Notes: generated from the sequence alone by a model not told the origin. 64,000 nt of DNA from Rhizobium sullae (GCF_025200715.1 NZ_CP104143.1:1922001-1986000), one strand, 5' to 3'; counted from the stretch's first letter, positions 47,041 through 60,154 are shown. Translations and numbers: made by a program.

Positions 47041-47610
47041 TTATTCTTCAGAGGCGTTGCCGGAGGCGGCACGGCGAGCCTGAAGCGTAGCATACTTGAT
47101 GCCGCGCTGAGCTGCGATGTCCTTCGGGTGAACCTGGTGCTTCAGGGCGTCGAAGGTTGCGCGAACCATGTTGTACGGGTTCGAGGAACCGGTCGACTTG
47201 GCGACAACGTCGTGAACGCCGAGCGTTTCGAAAACGGCGCGCATCGGACCGCCGGCGATGATACCGGTACCGACCTTGGCCGAGCGCAGCAGAACCTTGC
47301 CGGCGCCATGGCGGCCATGGACGTCGTGATGCAGCGTGCGGCCTTCACGCAGGGGAACGAAGATCAGCTCGCGCTTGGCGGCTTCTGTTGCCTTGCGGAT
47401 GGCTTCCGGCACTTCGCGTGCCTTGCCGTGACCGAAGCCTACGCGGCCCTTCTGGTCACCGACGACGACGAGAGCGGCAAAACCGAAACGGCGGCCGCCC
47501 TTGACGACTTTGGCGACGCGATTGATCGCGACAAGCTTGTCGACGAATTCGCTGTCGCGCTCTTCGCGGCTCTGGCGATCGTCGCGAGAGCCCCTTCTTT
47601 CCTGTGCCAT
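47041..47610 (-). CDS. rpsE: 30S ribosomal protein S5
   Basis: S5, 189 residues, helps mRNA entry and decoding accuracy. The core is [20 protein letters not shown] (the S5 dsRNA-binding-like signature), then [40 protein letters not shown] and [20 protein letters not shown]. The N-terminal segment ([20 protein letters not shown]) is a charged alphaproteobacterial extension. The ATG at 47610 is preferred. Confidence 0.98.
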   Translation of the reverse strand: MAQERRGSRDDRQSREERDSEFVDKLVAINRVAKVVKGGRRFGFAALVVVGDQKGRVGFGHGKAREVPEAIRKATEAAKRELIFVPLREGRTLHHDVHGRHGAGKVLLRSAKVGTGIIAGGPMRAVFETLGVHDVVAKSTGSSNPYNMVRATFDALKHQVHPKDIAAQRGIKYATLQARRAASGNASEE

Positions 47611-47741
47611 TGTCCTCTTCCTTTTTCTTTTCCGGGTGCAATCGGCAAACAAAACGAGGACCGCATCGGCCTCCCCTGCGGGAGCGTTTGCGGTCCGGTG
47701 AAAATCCGGCCGCCGTCAAAGACGTGCGGCCGGAAATCTCT

Positions 47742-48104
47742 TTAGAAGGTCAGACCGCCTTCGCGGGCTGCATCTGCCAGAGCCTTGATGCGGCCGTGAT
47801 AGATGAAGGCGCCACGATCGAATACGACTTCGTTGACGCCGGCCTTGGAGGCGCGCTCTGCAACGAGCTTGCCGACGAGGGCAGCTGCTGCGGTGTCGGC
47901 ACCGGTCTTCAGAGAACCGCGCAGATCCTTGTCGAGCGTGGAGGCAGACGCGAGCGTCTTGCCGGCCACATCATCGATGACCTGAGCGTAGATGTTCTTC
48001 GAGGAGCGATGAACCGACAGGCGCGGACGGCCATTGGCCACCGACTTGATTTGACGGCGCACGCGGTTGGCACGACGTGCAAGTGCTTCTTTCCTGCTAG
48101 CCAT
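47742..48104 (-). CDS. rplR: 50S ribosomal protein L18
   Basis: L18, 120 residues, carries 5S rRNA to the large subunit together with L5. [20 protein letters not shown] is the basic RNA-binding start; [20 protein letters not shown] and [20 protein letters not shown] follow. It is 12 bases after rplF. A 131-base gap separates it from rpsE, larger than other gaps here. Confidence 0.98.
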   Translation of the reverse strand: MASRKEALARRANRVRRQIKSVANGRPRLSVHRSSKNIYAQVIDDVAGKTLASASTLDKDLRGSLKTGADTAAAALVGKLVAERASKAGVNEVVFDRGAFIYHGRIKALADAAREGGLTF

Positions 48105-48116
48105 TTCGCGTGATCC

Positions 48117-48650
48117 TTACTTCTTCTTGCCTTCTTTGCGGACGATACGCTCGTCAGCATACTTCACGCCCTTGCCCTTGTAGGGCTCGGGGCCGCGGTA
48201 CTCGCGGATTTCCGCTGCAACCTGGCCGACCTGCTGCTTGTTGATGCCCGTGACGACGATTTCCGTCGGCTTCGGAACAGCGATCGAGATACCGACCGGC
48301 GGCTCATAGACCACGTCGTGGCTGAAGCCGAGAGCCAGCTGCAGGTTCTTGCCCTGCAAGGATGCACGGTAACCGACGCCGTTGATTTCGAGCTTGCGCT
48401 CGTAACCGTCCTTGACGCCCTTGAAGATGTTCTCGATCATCGTGCGGGACATACCCCACTTTGCGCGAGCATCCTTGGTCTGGTTGAGCGGCGTGACCAC
48501 GACCGCATTATCTTCGAGCTTTACGCCGACTTCGTCGTTTGCGACGAAGAACAGCTCGCCCTTCGGGCCCTTTGCAGTAACCTTCTGGCCATCGACCGTA
48601 GCCGTGATCCCAGCAGGTACCTGAACGGGCTTCTTACCGATACGAGACAT
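48117..48650 (-). CDS. rplF: 50S ribosomal protein L6
   Basis: L6, 177 residues, near the GTPase centre. [20 protein letters not shown] at the N-terminus and the C-terminal signature [20 protein letters not shown] with EGKKK are standard. It lies 42 bases after rpsH. Confidence 0.98.
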   Translation of the reverse strand: MSRIGKKPVQVPAGITATVDGQKVTAKGPKGELFFVANDEVGVKLEDNAVVVTPLNQTKDARAKWGMSRTMIENIFKGVKDGYERKLEINGVGYRASLQGKNLQLALGFSHDVVYEPPVGISIAVPKPTEIVVTGINKQQVGQVAAEIREYRGPEPYKGKGVKYADERIVRKEGKKK

Positions 48651-48692
48651 GTTTCAATCCTGTCTGTTCGCTATGGAGATCCCTGCCCTGTC

Positions 48693-49091
48693 TTAGAAGA
48701 CAGAGCAAAGAACCTCGCCACCAACGTTCTGTTCGCGAGCCTGGTGATCGGCCATCACACCCTTCGGGGTCGAAAGGATGGTGATGCCGAGGCCGTTCGC
48801 AACCTGCGGAATGGACTTGACCGAGACATAAACCCGGCGGCCCGGCTTGGACACACGGCCGATCTCACGGATCACCGATGTGCCTTCGTAGTACTTCAGC
48901 TCGATGCTGAGTTCCGACTTGCCATTGCCGAAATCGACAACGGAATAGCCACGGATGTAGCCTTCGGACTGCAGAACATCAAGAACGCGTGCACGGAGCT
49001 TGGACGCAGGCGTCGAAACCGACGACTTGCGGCGGGAAGCGCCGTTGCGGATGCGAGTGAGCATATCGCCCAACGGATCAGTCATTGTCAT
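48693..49091 (-). CDS. rpsH: 30S ribosomal protein S8
   Basis: S8, 132 residues, a primary 16S rRNA binder and, in E. coli, the repressor of the spc operon. [20 protein letters not shown] at the start and the C-terminal block [20 protein letters not shown] with VLCSVF. A start at the second Met (49085) would be equally possible. 12 bases after rpsN. Confidence 0.97.
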   Translation of the reverse strand: MTMTDPLGDMLTRIRNGASRRKSSVSTPASKLRARVLDVLQSEGYIRGYSVVDFGNGKSELSIELKYYEGTSVIREIGRVSKPGRRVYVSVKSIPQVANGLGITILSTPKGVMADHQAREQNVGGEVLCSVF

Positions 49092-49103
49092 CTAACCTGC
49101 TCC

Positions 49104-49409
49104 TTACCAGCTCGACTTGACGATGCCCGGCACCTTGCCGAGATTGCCCAGTTCACGCAGCGCGATACGCGACATGCGCAGTTTGCGGTAGTACGCGCGC
49201 GGGCGGCCCGATACTTCGCAACGGTTGCGAATGCGGGTCTTTGATCCATCGCGCGGCAGGGATGCCAGCTTGATCGAGGCCTTGAACCGCTCGTCGATCG
49301 GAAGAGACTGGTTCATGATGATCGCCTTCAGGGCTGCGCGCTTGGCAGCCTGATTTGCGACCGTAGTACGGCGGCGCTTGTTCTTTTCAACTGCGCTTGT
49401 CTTCGCCAT
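49104..49409 (-). CDS. rpsN: 30S ribosomal protein S14 (zinc-free type)
   Basis: S14, 101 residues. It starts [20 protein letters not shown] and ends [13 protein letters not shown]. It is the long, zinc-independent form: only one Cys ([20 protein letters not shown]), where zinc-type S14 has two C-x-x-C pairs. The ATG at 49409 is the family start. It follows rplE by 32 bases. Confidence 0.97.
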   Translation of the reverse strand: MAKTSAVEKNKRRRTTVANQAAKRAALKAIIMNQSLPIDERFKASIKLASLPRDGSKTRIRNRCEVSGRPRAYYRKLRMSRIALRELGNLGKVPGIVKSSW

Positions 49410-49441
49410 GTCAGGTTCCTTTTCTACGCTCGTCGTTACGG

Positions 49442-49999
49442 TTACTGACGGAACGGGAAGTTGAACTCTGTCAGCAGAGCCCGCGCTTCGTCGTCCTTCG
49501 TTGCCGTCGTGCAAACGATGATGTCCATGCCCCACATCTGATCAACCTTGTCGTAGTTGATCTCAGGGAACACAATGTGTTCCTTGATGCCCATGGCGAA
49601 GTTGCCACGGCCGTCAAAGCTCTTCGGGTTCAGGCCGCGGAAGTCGCGAACGCGCGGAAGCGCGATGTTCACGAGACGGTCCAGGAACTCGTACATGCGG
49701 GCGCCGCGCAGGGTAACCTTGGCGCCGATCGGCATCTGCTCGCGGACCTTGAAGCCAGCGATGGAGTTGCGTGCACGGGTGATGACCGCCTTCTGGCCAG
49801 CGATCGCTGCCAGGTCGGCTGCGGCAACCGTCGGCTTCTTCGAATCAGCCGTGGCTTCGCCAATACCCATGTTGATTACGATCTTGTCGAGCTTCGGGAT
49901 CTGCATCTCATTGGCGTAGGAGAACTTCTCCTGCATCGCCTTGCGAATGCGCTCGACATATTCCTTCTTGAGCCGCGGCTCGTATTTTGCCTCAGCCAT
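49442..49999 (-). CDS. rplE: 50S ribosomal protein L5
   Basis: L5, 185 residues, binds 5S rRNA and contacts S13 across the subunit interface. The core is [40 protein letters not shown] and [20 protein letters not shown]. Its start overlaps the rplX stop by 8 bases, indicating coupling. Confidence 0.98.
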   Translation of the reverse strand: MAEAKYEPRLKKEYVERIRKAMQEKFSYANEMQIPKLDKIVINMGIGEATADSKKPTVAAADLAAIAGQKAVITRARNSIAGFKVREQMPIGAKVTLRGARMYEFLDRLVNIALPRVRDFRGLNPKSFDGRGNFAMGIKEHIVFPEINYDKVDQMWGMDIIVCTTATKDDEARALLTEFNFPFRQ

Positions 50000-50300
50000 C
50001 GATCACATCTCCAGAACGCTTGGCCACACGGACCTTCTTGCCGTCAACGACCTTGAAACCGACACGAGTCGGCTTGCCGTCCTTGTCGACGATTGCAACG
50101 TTTGACAGGTGAACCGAGGCTTCCTTGCTGATGATGCCGGCTTCCTGCGACTGCGTCTGGCGCTGATGGCGCTTGACGACGTTGACGCCACGGACGACCG
50201 CGCGATCTTCCTTCGGAAGAACCTGAAGGACTTCGCCGGTACGGCCCTTGTCCTTGCCTGCGAGCATGACGACCTTGTCGCCTTTACGAATCTTCTGCAT
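49992..50300 (-). CDS. rplX: 50S ribosomal protein L24
   Basis: L24, 102 residues, an early assembly initiator. The KOW motif [20 protein letters not shown] is at residues 3-22, followed by [20 protein letters not shown]. It overlaps rplE by 8 bases and follows rplN by 12. Confidence 0.98.
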   Translation of the reverse strand: MQKIRKGDKVVMLAGKDKGRTGEVLQVLPKEDRAVVRGVNVVKRHQRQTQSQEAGIISKEASVHLSNVAIVDKDGKPTRVGFKVVDGKKVRVAKRSGDVIDG

Positions 50301-50312
50301 CGTTCCCGCTCC

Positions 50313-50681
50313 TTACAGTACTTCGGGAGCCAGCGAGATGATCTTCATGTGGTTCTTGGCGCGAAGTTCGCGCGGAACCGGTCCGAAGATACGGGTGCCG
50401 ATCGGCTCTTTCTTGTTGTCGATGAGGACTGCTGCATTCGTGTCGAAGCGGATGACACTGCCATCTACGCGACGGATTTCCTTGGCGGTACGAACAACCA
50501 CCGCCTTCATCACGTCACCCTTCTTCACGCGGCCGCGCGGGATCGCTTCCTTGATCGAAACGACGATGACGTCGCCGATCGAGGCATACTTGCGCTTTGA
50601 GCCGCCCAGCACCTTGATGCACATGACACGACGCGCGCCGGAATTATCCGCGACGTCGAGGTTTGTTTGCATCTGAATCAT
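50313..50681 (-). CDS. rplN: 50S ribosomal protein L14
   Basis: L14, 122 residues, at the subunit interface. [20 protein letters not shown] is the family start, with [20 protein letters not shown] and [20 protein letters not shown] later. The ATG at 50681 is used rather than the frame start at 50741. It is the first gene of the spc-type run, 264 bases after rpsQ, and that gap has a terminator-like hairpin. Confidence 0.98.
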   Translation of the reverse strand: MIQMQTNLDVADNSGARRVMCIKVLGGSKRKYASIGDVIVVSIKEAIPRGRVKKGDVMKAVVVRTAKEIRRVDGSVIRFDTNAAVLIDNKKEPIGTRIFGPVPRELRAKNHMKIISLAPEVL

Positions 50682-50861
50682 ATCAGGTCGCCTTCTTGTT
50701 TTACCGGAATGGTTGGGCTTTCGCCCCCTACCCCGGCTCATGAAAATTGTCAGCCCACCGAACCCGCCTCAAGGACGGGTACAGACACGGCAATAGCTTG
50801 AATAGCGCGGGAAAAATCGTGCCAAGGTGGTTTCCCGACGGGACCTTCCATGCGCTCAAAG

Positions 50862-50890
50862 CAAAAGAACGCCCGGCATTCGAGCGTTCT
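50862..50890 (-). terminator. Hairpin at the end of the S10-type operon (after rpsQ)
   Basis: AGAACGC (50866-50872) pairs with GCGTTCT (50884-50890) around an 11-base loop, and on the minus strand the stem is followed by TTTGCTTT. It lies 56 bases past rpsQ, in the 264-base gap before rplN, so the S10 and spc runs are probably separate units here. Confidence 0.65.
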
Positions 50891-50945
50891 GACGCTGCTT
50901 CATACAGAAATTTCAGCGAGACGCAAGGCCTCGCACAAAATTCTG

Positions 50946-51185
50946 TTACTTGCCCTGGGCGGAAATGACCGTCCAGCGCTTGTCCTTGGAGATCGGTGCG
51001 CATTCCTCGATGGATACGGTATCGCCGATCTTATACTGGTTGTTCTCGTCGTGGGCCTTGTACTTCTTGGAACGACGAACGGTCTTCTGAAGCAGCGGGT
51101 GAGCGAAACGGCGCTCAACGCGAACTACGACAGTCTTCTCGTTCTTGTCGCCAACGACAACGCCCTGCAGAATGCGCTTCGGCAT
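50946..51185 (-). CDS. rpsQ: 30S ribosomal protein S17
   Basis: S17, 79 residues, a primary 16S rRNA binder with an OB fold. [20 protein letters not shown] is followed by [20 protein letters not shown] and [20 protein letters not shown]. It closes the S10-type run, 12 bases after rpmC. Confidence 0.98.
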   Translation of the reverse strand: MPKRILQGVVVGDKNEKTVVVRVERRFAHPLLQKTVRRSKKYKAHDENNQYKIGDTVSIEECAPISKDKRWTVISAQGK

Positions 51186-51197
51186 GTTCTTTTTCCT

Positions 51198-51398
51198 TTA
51201 CGCCTTTGCTTCTGCCGCCTTCTGGCGGGCAATGGTTTTCACGCGGGCGATGTCCTTGCGGACTTCGTTGATGCGCGAGGACTTTTCGAGCTGACCGGTT
51301 GCCTTCTGGAAGCGCAGGTTGAACTGCTCCTTCTTGAGGTTGGCGAGCTTGTCCTTGAGCTGATCGGCCGTGAGGCCGCGGACTTCTTCGGCTTTCAT
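51198..51398 (-). CDS. rpmC: 50S ribosomal protein L29
   Basis: L29, 66 residues, near the peptide exit and the SRP/trigger-factor docking site. [20 protein letters not shown] with [18 protein letters not shown] is the two-helix fold. The ATG at 51398 is the family start; a start at 51419 adds seven residues. 10 bases after rplP. Confidence 0.97.
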   Translation of the reverse strand: MKAEEVRGLTADQLKDKLANLKKEQFNLRFQKATGQLEKSSRINEVRKDIARVKTIARQKAAEAKA

Positions 51399-51408
51399 CT
51401 GCCTCTCC

Positions 51409-51822
51409 TTACTCTGCAATGCGCTGAACGAAACGCGTCTTGACCGAGAGTTTGGCCGAGCCGAGACGAAGCGCCTCGCGGGCGATTTCTTCGGTGACGC
51501 CGTCGATCTCGAACATCATTCGGCCAGGCTTGACCTTGCATGCCCAATATTCGACGGAGCCCTTACCCTTACCCATGCGGACTTCGGTCGGCTTTGCGGT
51601 TACCGGAACGTCCGGGAACACGCGGATCCATACACGGCCGGCGCGCTTCATGTAGCGCGTGATCGCGCGGCGGGCCGCTTCGATTTCACGTGCGTTGACG
51701 CGGTTGGGCTCCTGAGCCTTCAGGCCGAATTCACCGAAGGCGAGGTCGGAACCACCCTTGGCGACGCCCTTGATGCGGCCCTTGAATTGCTTGCGGTACT
51801 TGGTACGCTTTGGCTGCAACAT
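51409..51822 (-). CDS. rplP: 50S ribosomal protein L16
   Basis: L16, 137 residues, orients tRNA in the A and P sites. [20 protein letters not shown] at the start, then [40 protein letters not shown] and [20 protein letters not shown]. It follows rpsC by 36 bases. Confidence 0.98.
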   Translation of the reverse strand: MLQPKRTKYRKQFKGRIKGVAKGGSDLAFGEFGLKAQEPNRVNAREIEAARRAITRYMKRAGRVWIRVFPDVPVTAKPTEVRMGKGKGSVEYWACKVKPGRMMFEIDGVTEEIAREALRLGSAKLSVKTRFVQRIAE

Positions 51823-51858
51823 TTTCTTATTCTCCGAACTTATCTGCCACCAACGCTA

Positions 51859-52578
51859 TTAAGCGTTGTCGCGGCGACGATCGCGGTCACGGCTTGCCGG
51901 ACCCTGAGCGTCACCCTCGAGTGCGCGGCGCTCGGAGGCCATCGGATCGTGCTCAAGGATTTCGCCCTTGAAGATCCAGACCTTGATGCCGCAGATGCCG
52001 AATGCGGTTTCGGCTTCAGCCGTACCGTAGTCGATGTCCGCACGCAGGGTGTGCAGCGGAACGCGGCCTTCGCGGTACCATTCGGTACGAGCGATTTCCG
52101 CACCGCCGAGACGGCCTGCGCAGGTGATCCTGATGCCTTCGGCGCCAAGACGCATTGCAGACTGAACAGCACGCTTCATGGCGCGGCGGAAGGCCACGCG
52201 GCGTTCCAGCTGCTGGGCGATCGACTGGGCGACGAGCGTCGCGTCGACTTCCGGCTTGCGCACTTCGACGATGTTGAGGTGCGTTTCCGAGTTCGTCATG
52301 TCCGACAGCTTCTTGCGGAGCTTGTCGATGTCTGCACCCTTCTTGCCGATGATCAGACCCGGACGAGCCGAGTGGATCGTGACGCGGCACTTCTTGTGCG
52401 GACGCTCGATGACGACCTTTGCAATACCAGCCTGCTTCAGTTCGCTCATGACGAACTTACGCATCTTCAGGTCTTCGTGCAGCAGCTGACCGTATTCGGC
52501 ATTGTCCGCGAACCAGCGGCTATCCCAGGTACGGTTGATGCCAAGACGGAAACCGATTGGATTGATTTTCTGACCCAT
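51859..52578 (-). CDS. rpsC: 30S ribosomal protein S3
   Basis: S3, 239 residues, forms part of the mRNA entry with helicase activity. [20 protein letters not shown] at the start, KH domain block [20 protein letters not shown], and [20 protein letters not shown]. The C-terminus is an acidic/basic alphaproteobacterial tail ([10 protein letters not shown]). Its ATG overlaps the rplV stop by one base. Confidence 0.98.
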   Translation of the reverse strand: MGQKINPIGFRLGINRTWDSRWFADNAEYGQLLHEDLKMRKFVMSELKQAGIAKVVIERPHKKCRVTIHSARPGLIIGKKGADIDKLRKKLSDMTNSETHLNIVEVRKPEVDATLVAQSIAQQLERRVAFRRAMKRAVQSAMRLGAEGIRITCAGRLGGAEIARTEWYREGRVPLHTLRADIDYGTAEAETAFGICGIKVWIFKGEILEHDPMASERRALEGDAQGPASRDRDRRRDNA

Positions 52579-52967
52579 TATGCGGCCTCCTCTTGTGCCT
52601 GCACTTCGCGGACGACTATCGTCAGGTGCGCGAACGGCTTCTCGATGCGAGATGCACGGCCGCGGCCACGAGCGTGGAAGCGCTTCATGACGATCGACTT
52701 GCCGACATAGGCTTCCGCCACGACCAGCGAGTCAACGTCGAGATCATGGTTGTTCTCGGCGTTGGCGATCGCAGATTCGAGCGTCTTCCTGACGGCGCCT
52801 GCGATGCGCTTGCGGGAGAATTCCAGCTCAGCGAGTGCACGGTCAACCTTCTTGCCGCGGATGGTCGCAGCAACCAGGTTGAGCTTCTGTGGGCTGACGC
52901 GGAGCGTGCGGGCGACTGCTTGCGCCTCGTTGTCCTTCAGCCGGCGTTCGGCTTTTGCCTTGCCCAT
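52578..52967 (-). CDS. rplV: 50S ribosomal protein L22
   Basis: L22, 129 residues, lines the peptide exit tunnel. The core is [20 protein letters not shown] followed by [20 protein letters not shown], and the beta-hairpin loop [20 protein letters not shown]. Changes in that loop give macrolide resistance elsewhere; the loop here looks complete. It lies 2 bases after rpsS. Confidence 0.98.
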   Translation of the reverse strand: MGKAKAERRLKDNEAQAVARTLRVSPQKLNLVAATIRGKKVDRALAELEFSRKRIAGAVRKTLESAIANAENNHDLDVDSLVVAEAYVGKSIVMKRFHARGRGRASRIEKPFAHLTIVVREVQAQEEAA

Positions 52968-52969
52968 TG

Positions 52970-53248
52970 TTACTTCCTCTTTGCCTTCTTGTCCGCACCG
53001 TGACCGTAATAGGTCCGGGTCGGAGAGAATTCACCGAATTTGTGGCCGACCATGTCTTCATTGACGCTGACCGGAACATGCTTGCTGCCGTTGTAGACGC
53101 CGAAGGTGAGACCGACGAACTGCGGCAGGATCGTGGAGCGACGGCTCCAGATCTTGATTACTTCTGCACGTCCGCCTTCACGAACCTTCTCAGCCTTCTT
53201 GAGAAGATAGCCGTCAACGAACGGACCTTTCCATACTGAACGAGCCAT
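52970..53248 (-). CDS. rpsS: 30S ribosomal protein S19
   Basis: S19, 92 residues, contacts S13 and the head of 16S r[23 protein letters not shown], then [20 protein letters not shown] and [20 protein letters not shown]. It is 15 bases after rplB. Confidence 0.98.
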   Translation of the reverse strand: MARSVWKGPFVDGYLLKKAEKVREGGRAEVIKIWSRRSTILPQFVGLTFGVYNGSKHVPVSVNEDMVGHKFGEFSPTRTYYGHGADKKAKRK

Positions 53249-53263
53249 TGGAGACTTCCTCTC

Positions 53264-54100
53264 TTACTTCTTACGCTGATGACGCGAGCGCATGATCATC
53301 TTGTCGGTCGACTTGTTCGACCGGGTACGCTTGCCCTTGGTCGGCTTGCCCCACGGGCTAACCGGATGACGGCCACCCGACGTGCGGCCTTCACCACCGC
53401 CGTGCGGATGGTCGACAGGGTTCATCACGACACCGCGGTTATGCGGACGCTTGCCGCGCCAGACAGTACGACCGGCCTTGCCATCATTGATGTTGCCGTG
53501 GTCCGGGTTCGAAACCGCACCGATCGACGCCAGGCAGCTGCCGTGCACGAGGCGCTGTTCGCCGGAGTTGAGGCGAAGGATAGCCATGCCAGCGTCGCGG
53601 CCGACGAGCTGTGCGTAACCGCCAGCCGAACGTGCGATCTGACCGCCCTTGCCCGGCTTCATTTCCACGTTGTGGATGATGGAGCCGACCGGGATGAACT
53701 GCAGCGGCATGGTGTTGCCGGGCTTCACGTCGACAGCCTTCTCCGAAGCGATAACCTTGTCGCCGGCAGCAAGGCGCTGCGGAGCGAGGATATAGGCCTT
53801 TTCGCCGTCGGCGTAGGTGACGAGCGCGATGAACGCGGTGCGGTTCGGGTCGTATTCGATACGCTCGACGGTGCCTTCGACGTCGAACTTGCGACGCTTG
53901 AAGTCGACCAGACGATACGTACGCTTGTGACCGCCGCCGATGAAGCGGGCCGTGATGCGGCCGAGGTTGTTACGACCGCCGCTTTTCGTCAGGCCTTCCG
54001 TCAGCGCCTTGACCGGCTTGCCCTTGTAGAGCGAGGAGCGATCGACGATGACCAGCTGGCGCTGGCTCGGGGTTGTAGGATTGAATGTTTTCAATGCCAT
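53264..54100 (-). CDS. rplB: 50S ribosomal protein L2
   Basis: L2, 278 residues, needed for subunit association and peptidyl transfer. [20 protein letters not shown] at the start, [20 protein letters not shown], and the C-terminal signature [20 protein letters not shown] with the conserved His. It lies 11 bases after rplW. Confidence 0.98.
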   Translation of the reverse strand: MALKTFNPTTPSQRQLVIVDRSSLYKGKPVKALTEGLTKSGGRNNLGRITARFIGGGHKRTYRLVDFKRRKFDVEGTVERIEYDPNRTAFIALVTYADGEKAYILAPQRLAAGDKVIASEKAVDVKPGNTMPLQFIPVGSIIHNVEMKPGKGGQIARSAGGYAQLVGRDAGMAILRLNSGEQRLVHGSCLASIGAVSNPDHGNINDGKAGRTVWRGKRPHNRGVVMNPVDHPHGGGEGRTSGGRHPVSPWGKPTKGKRTRSNKSTDKMIMRSRHQRKK

Positions 54101-54111
54101 TTTCTTATTCC

Positions 54112-54405
54112 TCAGAGACCGGTGGAGACGTCGATCGTCTGGCCTTCAGCCAGAGTGACGACAGCCTTCTTCACGTCCTTCTGCTTGCCGACAAAACCTT
54201 TGAAACGCTTGGTCTTGCCCTTGCGGAGCAGAGTGTTGACGGCCGTGACTTTGACGCCGAAGAGCGCCTCGACTGCAGCCTTGATTTCCGGCTTCGTGGC
54301 CGCCTTGGCGACATTGAAAACAACCTGGTTGTTTTCCGATACCAGCGTGGACTTTTCGGTGATCGCCGGCGAGACGATCACATCATAGTGGCGAAGATCG
54401 GTCAC
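54112..54405 (-). CDS. rplW: 50S ribosomal protein L23
   Basis: L23, 97 residues, sits at the exit of the tunnel and docks trigger factor and [23 protein letters not shown] and [20 protein letters not shown] are family blocks. Its ATG overlaps the rplD stop by 4 bases. Confidence 0.98.
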   Translation of the reverse strand: MTDLRHYDVIVSPAITEKSTLVSENNQVVFNVAKAATKPEIKAAVEALFGVKVTAVNTLLRKGKTKRFKGFVGKQKDVKKAVVTLAEGQTIDVSTGL

Positions 54406-55022
54406 TTGAATCGCTCCTCTAGCGCTTCAACGGCTGCCTTGGAAAGCACGAGCTTGCCGCGGCGCACGATGTCGTAAACGTTGATGCCCTGGATCGGCAG
54501 AACATCGATGTTCGGGATGTTCTTTGCTGCAAGCTTGAAGTTGCCATCAAGCTCAGCGCCGCCAATGAAGAGCGCATTGGTCAGGCCCAGCGTCTCGAAA
54601 ACGGAGGCGAGAGCCTTGGTCTTTGCTTCAGCAGCGACCAGGTTGTCGATGACGATGACATCATCGGACTTCAGTTTTGCCGACAGAGCGAGACGCAGGC
54701 CGAGAGCGCGAACCTTCTTCGGAAGGTCGTGTTCGTGGCTGCGAACAACCGGGCCGTGAGCCTTGCCACCGCCGCGGAACTGCGGAGCGCGAGCTGAATG
54801 GTGACGAGCGCGGCCCGTACCCTTCTGCTTGTACATCTTGGCGCCGGTGCGCCAGACTTCGGCGCGGCCCTTGGTCTTGTGCGTGCCCTGCTGCTTCTTG
54901 GCAAGCTGCCAGCGGATAACGCGGGCGAGAATGTCTTCGCGGGGCTCGAGGCCGAAAATCGCATCAGAAAGAGAAACCTTCCCTGCGTCTTTTCCCTCGA
55001 GGGTCTTGACGTTGAATTCCAT
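54402..55022 (-). CDS. rplD: 50S ribosomal protein L4
   Basis: L4, 206 residues, lines the exit tunnel; in E. coli it also represses the S10 operon. [20 protein letters not shown] at the start, [20 protein letters not shown] and [20 protein letters not shown] form the extended loop. The ATG at 55022 is the family start. It lies 13 bases after rplC. No L4-binding leader could be recognised by eye upstream of rpsJ. Confidence 0.98.
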   Translation of the reverse strand: MEFNVKTLEGKDAGKVSLSDAIFGLEPREDILARVIRWQLAKKQQGTHKTKGRAEVWRTGAKMYKQKGTGRARHHSARAPQFRGGGKAHGPVVRSHEHDLPKKVRALGLRLALSAKLKSDDVIVIDNLVAAEAKTKALASVFETLGLTNALFIGGAELDGNFKLAAKNIPNIDVLPIQGINVYDIVRRGKLVLSKAAVEALEERFK

Positions 55023-55035
55023 TGGTCCGGCTCCC

Positions 55036-55677
55036 TTACTTCGCTGCCGACTTGACGGCATCGCGCACGATGATCCAGGCACCCTTGGAACCCGGTACTG
55101 CACCCTTGATCAGGATCAGACCGCGATCTTCATCGGTCGAAACCACTTCCAGGTTCTGAGTCGTTACGCGCGTCTGGCCCATGTGACCAGCCATCTTCTT
55201 GTTCTTGAAAACCTTGCCCGGATCCTGGCGCGAACCCGTCGAACCATGCGAGCGGTGCGAAACGGACACACCGTGCGTGGCGCGCAGACCGCCGAAGCCG
55301 TGGCGCTTCATGGCGCCGGCAAAGCCCTTACCGATGGTCGTACCCGTCACGTCGACGAGCTGACCTGCAGCGAAGTGACCAGCCTTGATCTCCGTGCCGA
55401 CTTCCAGCAGATTGTCTTCCGTCACGCGGAATTCAGCAAGCTTGGCCTTCGGCTCGACGTTGGCAACGGCAAAGTTGCCGCGCATCGCCTTGGACGTGTT
55501 TTTAACCTTCGCCTGGCCAGCACCGAGCTGAACTGCGGTATAGCCATTCTTTTCGACGGTGCGCGTAGAAACGACCTGGCAGCCTTCCATACGCAATACC
55601 GTTACCGGGACATGCTCGCCGGCGTCGTTGTAGACGCGGGTCATTCCCACCTTCTGTGCAATCACACCTGAACGCAT
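55036..55677 (-). CDS. rplC: 50S ribosomal protein L3
   Basis: L3, 213 residues, starts [20 protein letters not shown]. The conserved block [20 protein letters not shown] is followed by [20 protein letters not shown], near the peptidyl transferase centre. The ATG at 55677 is preferred over 55737, which lies in the rpsJ 3' end. It lies 34 bases after rpsJ. Confidence 0.98.
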   Translation of the reverse strand: MRSGVIAQKVGMTRVYNDAGEHVPVTVLRMEGCQVVSTRTVEKNGYTAVQLGAGQAKVKNTSKAMRGNFAVANVEPKAKLAEFRVTEDNLLEVGTEIKAGHFAAGQLVDVTGTTIGKGFAGAMKRHGFGGLRATHGVSVSHRSHGSTGSRQDPGKVFKNKKMAGHMGQTRVTTQNLEVVSTDEDRGLILIKGAVPGSKGAWIIVRDAVKSAAK

Positions 55678-55711
55678 CGGTTCAATCCTTCCAAATCCGC
55701 TCGAGCCAGGC

Positions 55712-56020
55712 TCAGAGCTTGATCTCAACATCGACACCGGCGGCGAGATCGAGCTTCATCAGCGCGTCTACCGTCTGCGGGGTCGGGTCTACGATGTCGA
55801 GGAGGCGCTTATGCGTGCGCATCTCGAACTGCTCGCGGCTCTTCTTGTCGATGTGCGGGGACCGGTTGACCGTAAACTTCTCGATGCGGGTCGGAAGCGG
55901 AACGGGGCCCCGGACACTTGCGCCGGTGCGCTTCGCCGTCGACACAATCTCGCGCGTGGAAGCATCGAGAATTCGGTGATCGAACGCCTTCAGGCGAATG
56001 CGGATATTTTGGCCGTTCAT
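55712..56020 (-). CDS. rpsJ: 30S ribosomal protein S10
   Basis: S10 (NusE), 102 residues, works in the ribosome and in transcription antitermination. [20 protein letters not shown] at the start, [20 protein letters not shown] and [20 protein letters not shown] follow. It starts the S10-type run, 260 bases after tuf, with a hairpin in the gap. Confidence 0.98.
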   Translation of the reverse strand: MNGQNIRIRLKAFDHRILDASTREIVSTAKRTGASVRGPVPLPTRIEKFTVNRSPHIDKKSREQFEMRTHKRLLDIVDPTPQTVDALMKLDLAAGVDVEIKL

Positions 56021-56246
56021 TCGACGTTATCCTTGTCTTTGTTACTCCGCGTGCCAGCAAAACGGCACGGGCTGTTCTTCTTTTCCTAAGGCGGACCACC
56101 GGTTTCAAAGATCGAAGGGGACACCGAAACGAGGTCCCTTTCCAGTCTCCGGGCCTTAAGGCCCACCTTATCTGTTCATTGCCTGCCTCGAAGCCGAAGC
56201 AGAAGCAAATCGCGCTCGCGCGCCATTTGCTACATTTTTATGTCAT

Positions 56247-56274
56247 AAGCAAGCGGCCCTGAGGCCGCTTGCTT
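56247..56274 (-). terminator. Long perfect hairpin between tuf and rpsJ
   Basis: AAGCAAGCGGCC (56247-56258) pairs perfectly with GGCCGCTTGCTT (56263-56274) around a 4-base loop. It begins 6 bases past the tuf stop. The T run on the minus strand is poor (TTGCTTATGACAT), so it may be a weak terminator or an RNA-processing stem. Confidence 0.6.
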
Positions 56275-56280
56275 AAAAGA

Positions 56281-57456
<1,176 letters not shown>

Positions 57457-57524
57457 TTCCGGCTCTCCATTCTGCTAGTCCCCGAAGGGATCTAATTCTT
57501 GTTATCGGTCAATTGGTATTCCGG

Positions 57525-59624
57525 TCACTTCTGACCGGAATACTTTGCCTGGATTTCAGTTGCGACGTTCGACGGGACCGGCGCGTAGTGATCGAAGGTC
57601 ATCGTGTACTGAGCGCGGCCCTGCGACATGGAGCGCAGGTTGTCGACGTACTTGAACATGTTCGCCAGCGGAACGTTGGCGTTGATGACGACAGCGATAC
57701 CGCGGCTCTCCTGGCCCTGGATCTGACCACGGCGGGAGTTCAGGTCGCCGATGACGTCGCCGACGTAATCTTCCGGCGTGACGACTTCGACCTTCATCAT
57801 CGGCTCGAGCAGCTGAGCGCCGGACTTCTTCGCTGCTTCACGGAAGCAGGCGCGGGAAGCGATTTCGAACGCGAGCACGGACGAGTCGACGTCGTGGTAG
57901 GCACCGTCGATGAGCGTCGCCTTGACGCCGAGCATCGGGAAGCCAGCCAGCGGACCAGAGGACAGAACGCTTTCGATGCCCTTCTGGACGCCCGGGATGT
58001 ATTCCTTCGGAACAGCACCGCCGACGATCTTGGACTCGAACTTGAAGTCGTCGCCTTCGGGGTTCGGTTCGAAGACGATCTTGACGCGTGCGAACTGGCC
58101 GGTACCACCGGACTGCTTCTTGTGCGTGTAGTCTTCTTCGTGCTTCTTCGTGATGGTTTCGCGGTAGGCAACCTGCGGCGCACCGACGGTCGCTTCAACC
58201 TTGAACTCGCGACGCATGCGGTCGACGATGATGTCGAGGTGAAGTTCACCCATGCCGGCGATGATCGTCTGACCCGATTCCTGGTCCGTCTTCACACGGA
58301 AGGACGGATCTTCGGCAGCCAGACGGTTGAGCGCAAGGCCCATCTTTTCCTGGTCGCCCTTGGTCTTCGGCTCGATGGCGATCTGGATGACCGGCTCGGG
58401 GAATTCCATGCGCTCGAGGATAACCGGCTTCAGCGGATCGCAGAGCGTATCGCCAGTCGTGGTTTCCTTGAGGCCCGCGAGCGCGACGATGTCGCCGGCG
58501 AAGGCTTCTTCGATGTCTTCGCGTGAGTTGGAGTGCATCTGCAGCATGCGGCCGACGCGCTCGCGCTTGTCCTTGACCGTATTCATGACCGACGCGCCCT
58601 TCTCGAGCTTGCCGGAGTAGATGCGGGCGAACGTGAGCGAACCGACGAAGGGGTCGTTCATGATCTTGAAGGCGAGCATGGAGAGCGGTTCGCTGTCATC
58701 GGGGTGACGCTCGATTTCAGCTTCCGTCTTCACGTCGATACCCTTGATCGCCGGAATGTCGAGCGGCGACGGCAGGTAATCGACAACTGCGTCGAGCAGC
58801 GGCTGAACGCCCTTGTTCTTGAAGGCAGTACCGCAGAACATCGGATGGAACTTGACGTCGATGGTGCCGCGGCGAACGAGCGCGCGGATCTGATCGTTGT
58901 CGGGCATGTTGCCTTCGAGGTAGGCTTCCATCGCGGCCTCGTCGATCTCAACAACCGTCTCGATCAGCTTTTCACGATATTCTTCAGCCTTGGCCTTCAT
59001 GTCTTCCGGAATTTCGACGACGTCCCACTGCGCGCCGAGCGACTCGTCGCGCCAGATGAGAGCGTTCATCTCGATCAGGTCGACAACGCCCTTGAATTCC
59101 GTCTCCGCACCGATCGGCAGCTGCATGACGACAGCCGTTGCGCCGAGACGTGTCTTGATCATCTCGACCGAGCGATAGAAGTCCGCACCGGTCTTGTCCA
59201 TCTTGTTGCAGAAGATCATGCGCGGAACATTGTACTTCTCGGCCTGGCGCCAGACGGTTTCCGTCTGCGGCTCGACACCGGCGTTGGCGTCGAGAAGCGC
59301 AATGGCACCATCGAGAACGCGCAGCGAACGCTCGACTTCGATGGTGAAGTCGACGTGGCCAGGGGTGTCGATGATGTTGAAGCGGCGCGTCTTGCCGTCA
59401 CGGCCCTTCCAGTAGGTCGTGGTAGCCGCGGACGTGATCGTGATGCCACGCTCCTGCTCCTGCTCCATCCAGTCCATCGTGGCTGCGCCGTCGTGGACTT
59501 CGCCGATCTTGTGCGACTTACCGGTGTAGTAAAGAATACGCTCGGTGGTCGTGGTCTTGCCGGCGTCGATGTGCGCCATGATACCGAAATTGCGGTAGTC
59601 TTCGATTTTATATTCGCGGGCCAT
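57525..59624 (-). CDS. fusA: Elongation factor G
   Basis: EF-G drives translocation and, with RRF, ribosome recycling. The 699-residue protein has the G1 motif [40 protein letters not shown] and [20 protein letters not shown], then domains II-V ([20 protein letters not shown]). Length is normal. It is 29 bases after rpsG. Confidence 0.99.
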   Translation of the reverse strand: MAREYKIEDYRNFGIMAHIDAGKTTTTERILYYTGKSHKIGEVHDGAATMDWMEQEQERGITITSAATTTYWKGRDGKTRRFNIIDTPGHVDFTIEVERSLRVLDGAIALLDANAGVEPQTETVWRQAEKYNVPRMIFCNKMDKTGADFYRSVEMIKTRLGATAVVMQLPIGAETEFKGVVDLIEMNALIWRDESLGAQWDVVEIPEDMKAKAEEYREKLIETVVEIDEAAMEAYLEGNMPDNDQIRALVRRGTIDVKFHPMFCGTAFKNKGVQPLLDAVVDYLPSPLDIPAIKGIDVKTEAEIERHPDDSEPLSMLAFKIMNDPFVGSLTFARIYSGKLEKGASVMNTVKDKRERVGRMLQMHSNSREDIEEAFAGDIVALAGLKETTTGDTLCDPLKPVILERMEFPEPVIQIAIEPKTKGDQEKMGLALNRLAAEDPSFRVKTDQESGQTIIAGMGELHLDIIVDRMRREFKVEATVGAPQVAYRETITKKHEEDYTHKKQSGGTGQFARVKIVFEPNPEGDDFKFESKIVGGAVPKEYIPGVQKGIESVLSSGPLAGFPMLGVKATLIDGAYHDVDSSVLAFEIASRACFREAAKKSGAQLLEPMMKVEVVTPEDYVGDVIGDLNSRRGQIQGQESRGIAVVINANVPLANMFKYVDNLRSMSQGRAQYTMTFDHYAPVPSNVATEIQAKYSGQK

Positions 59625-59653
59625 TGTGGACTGCCTTTCGATACCGTGCGGAA

Positions 59654-60154
<501 letters not shown>

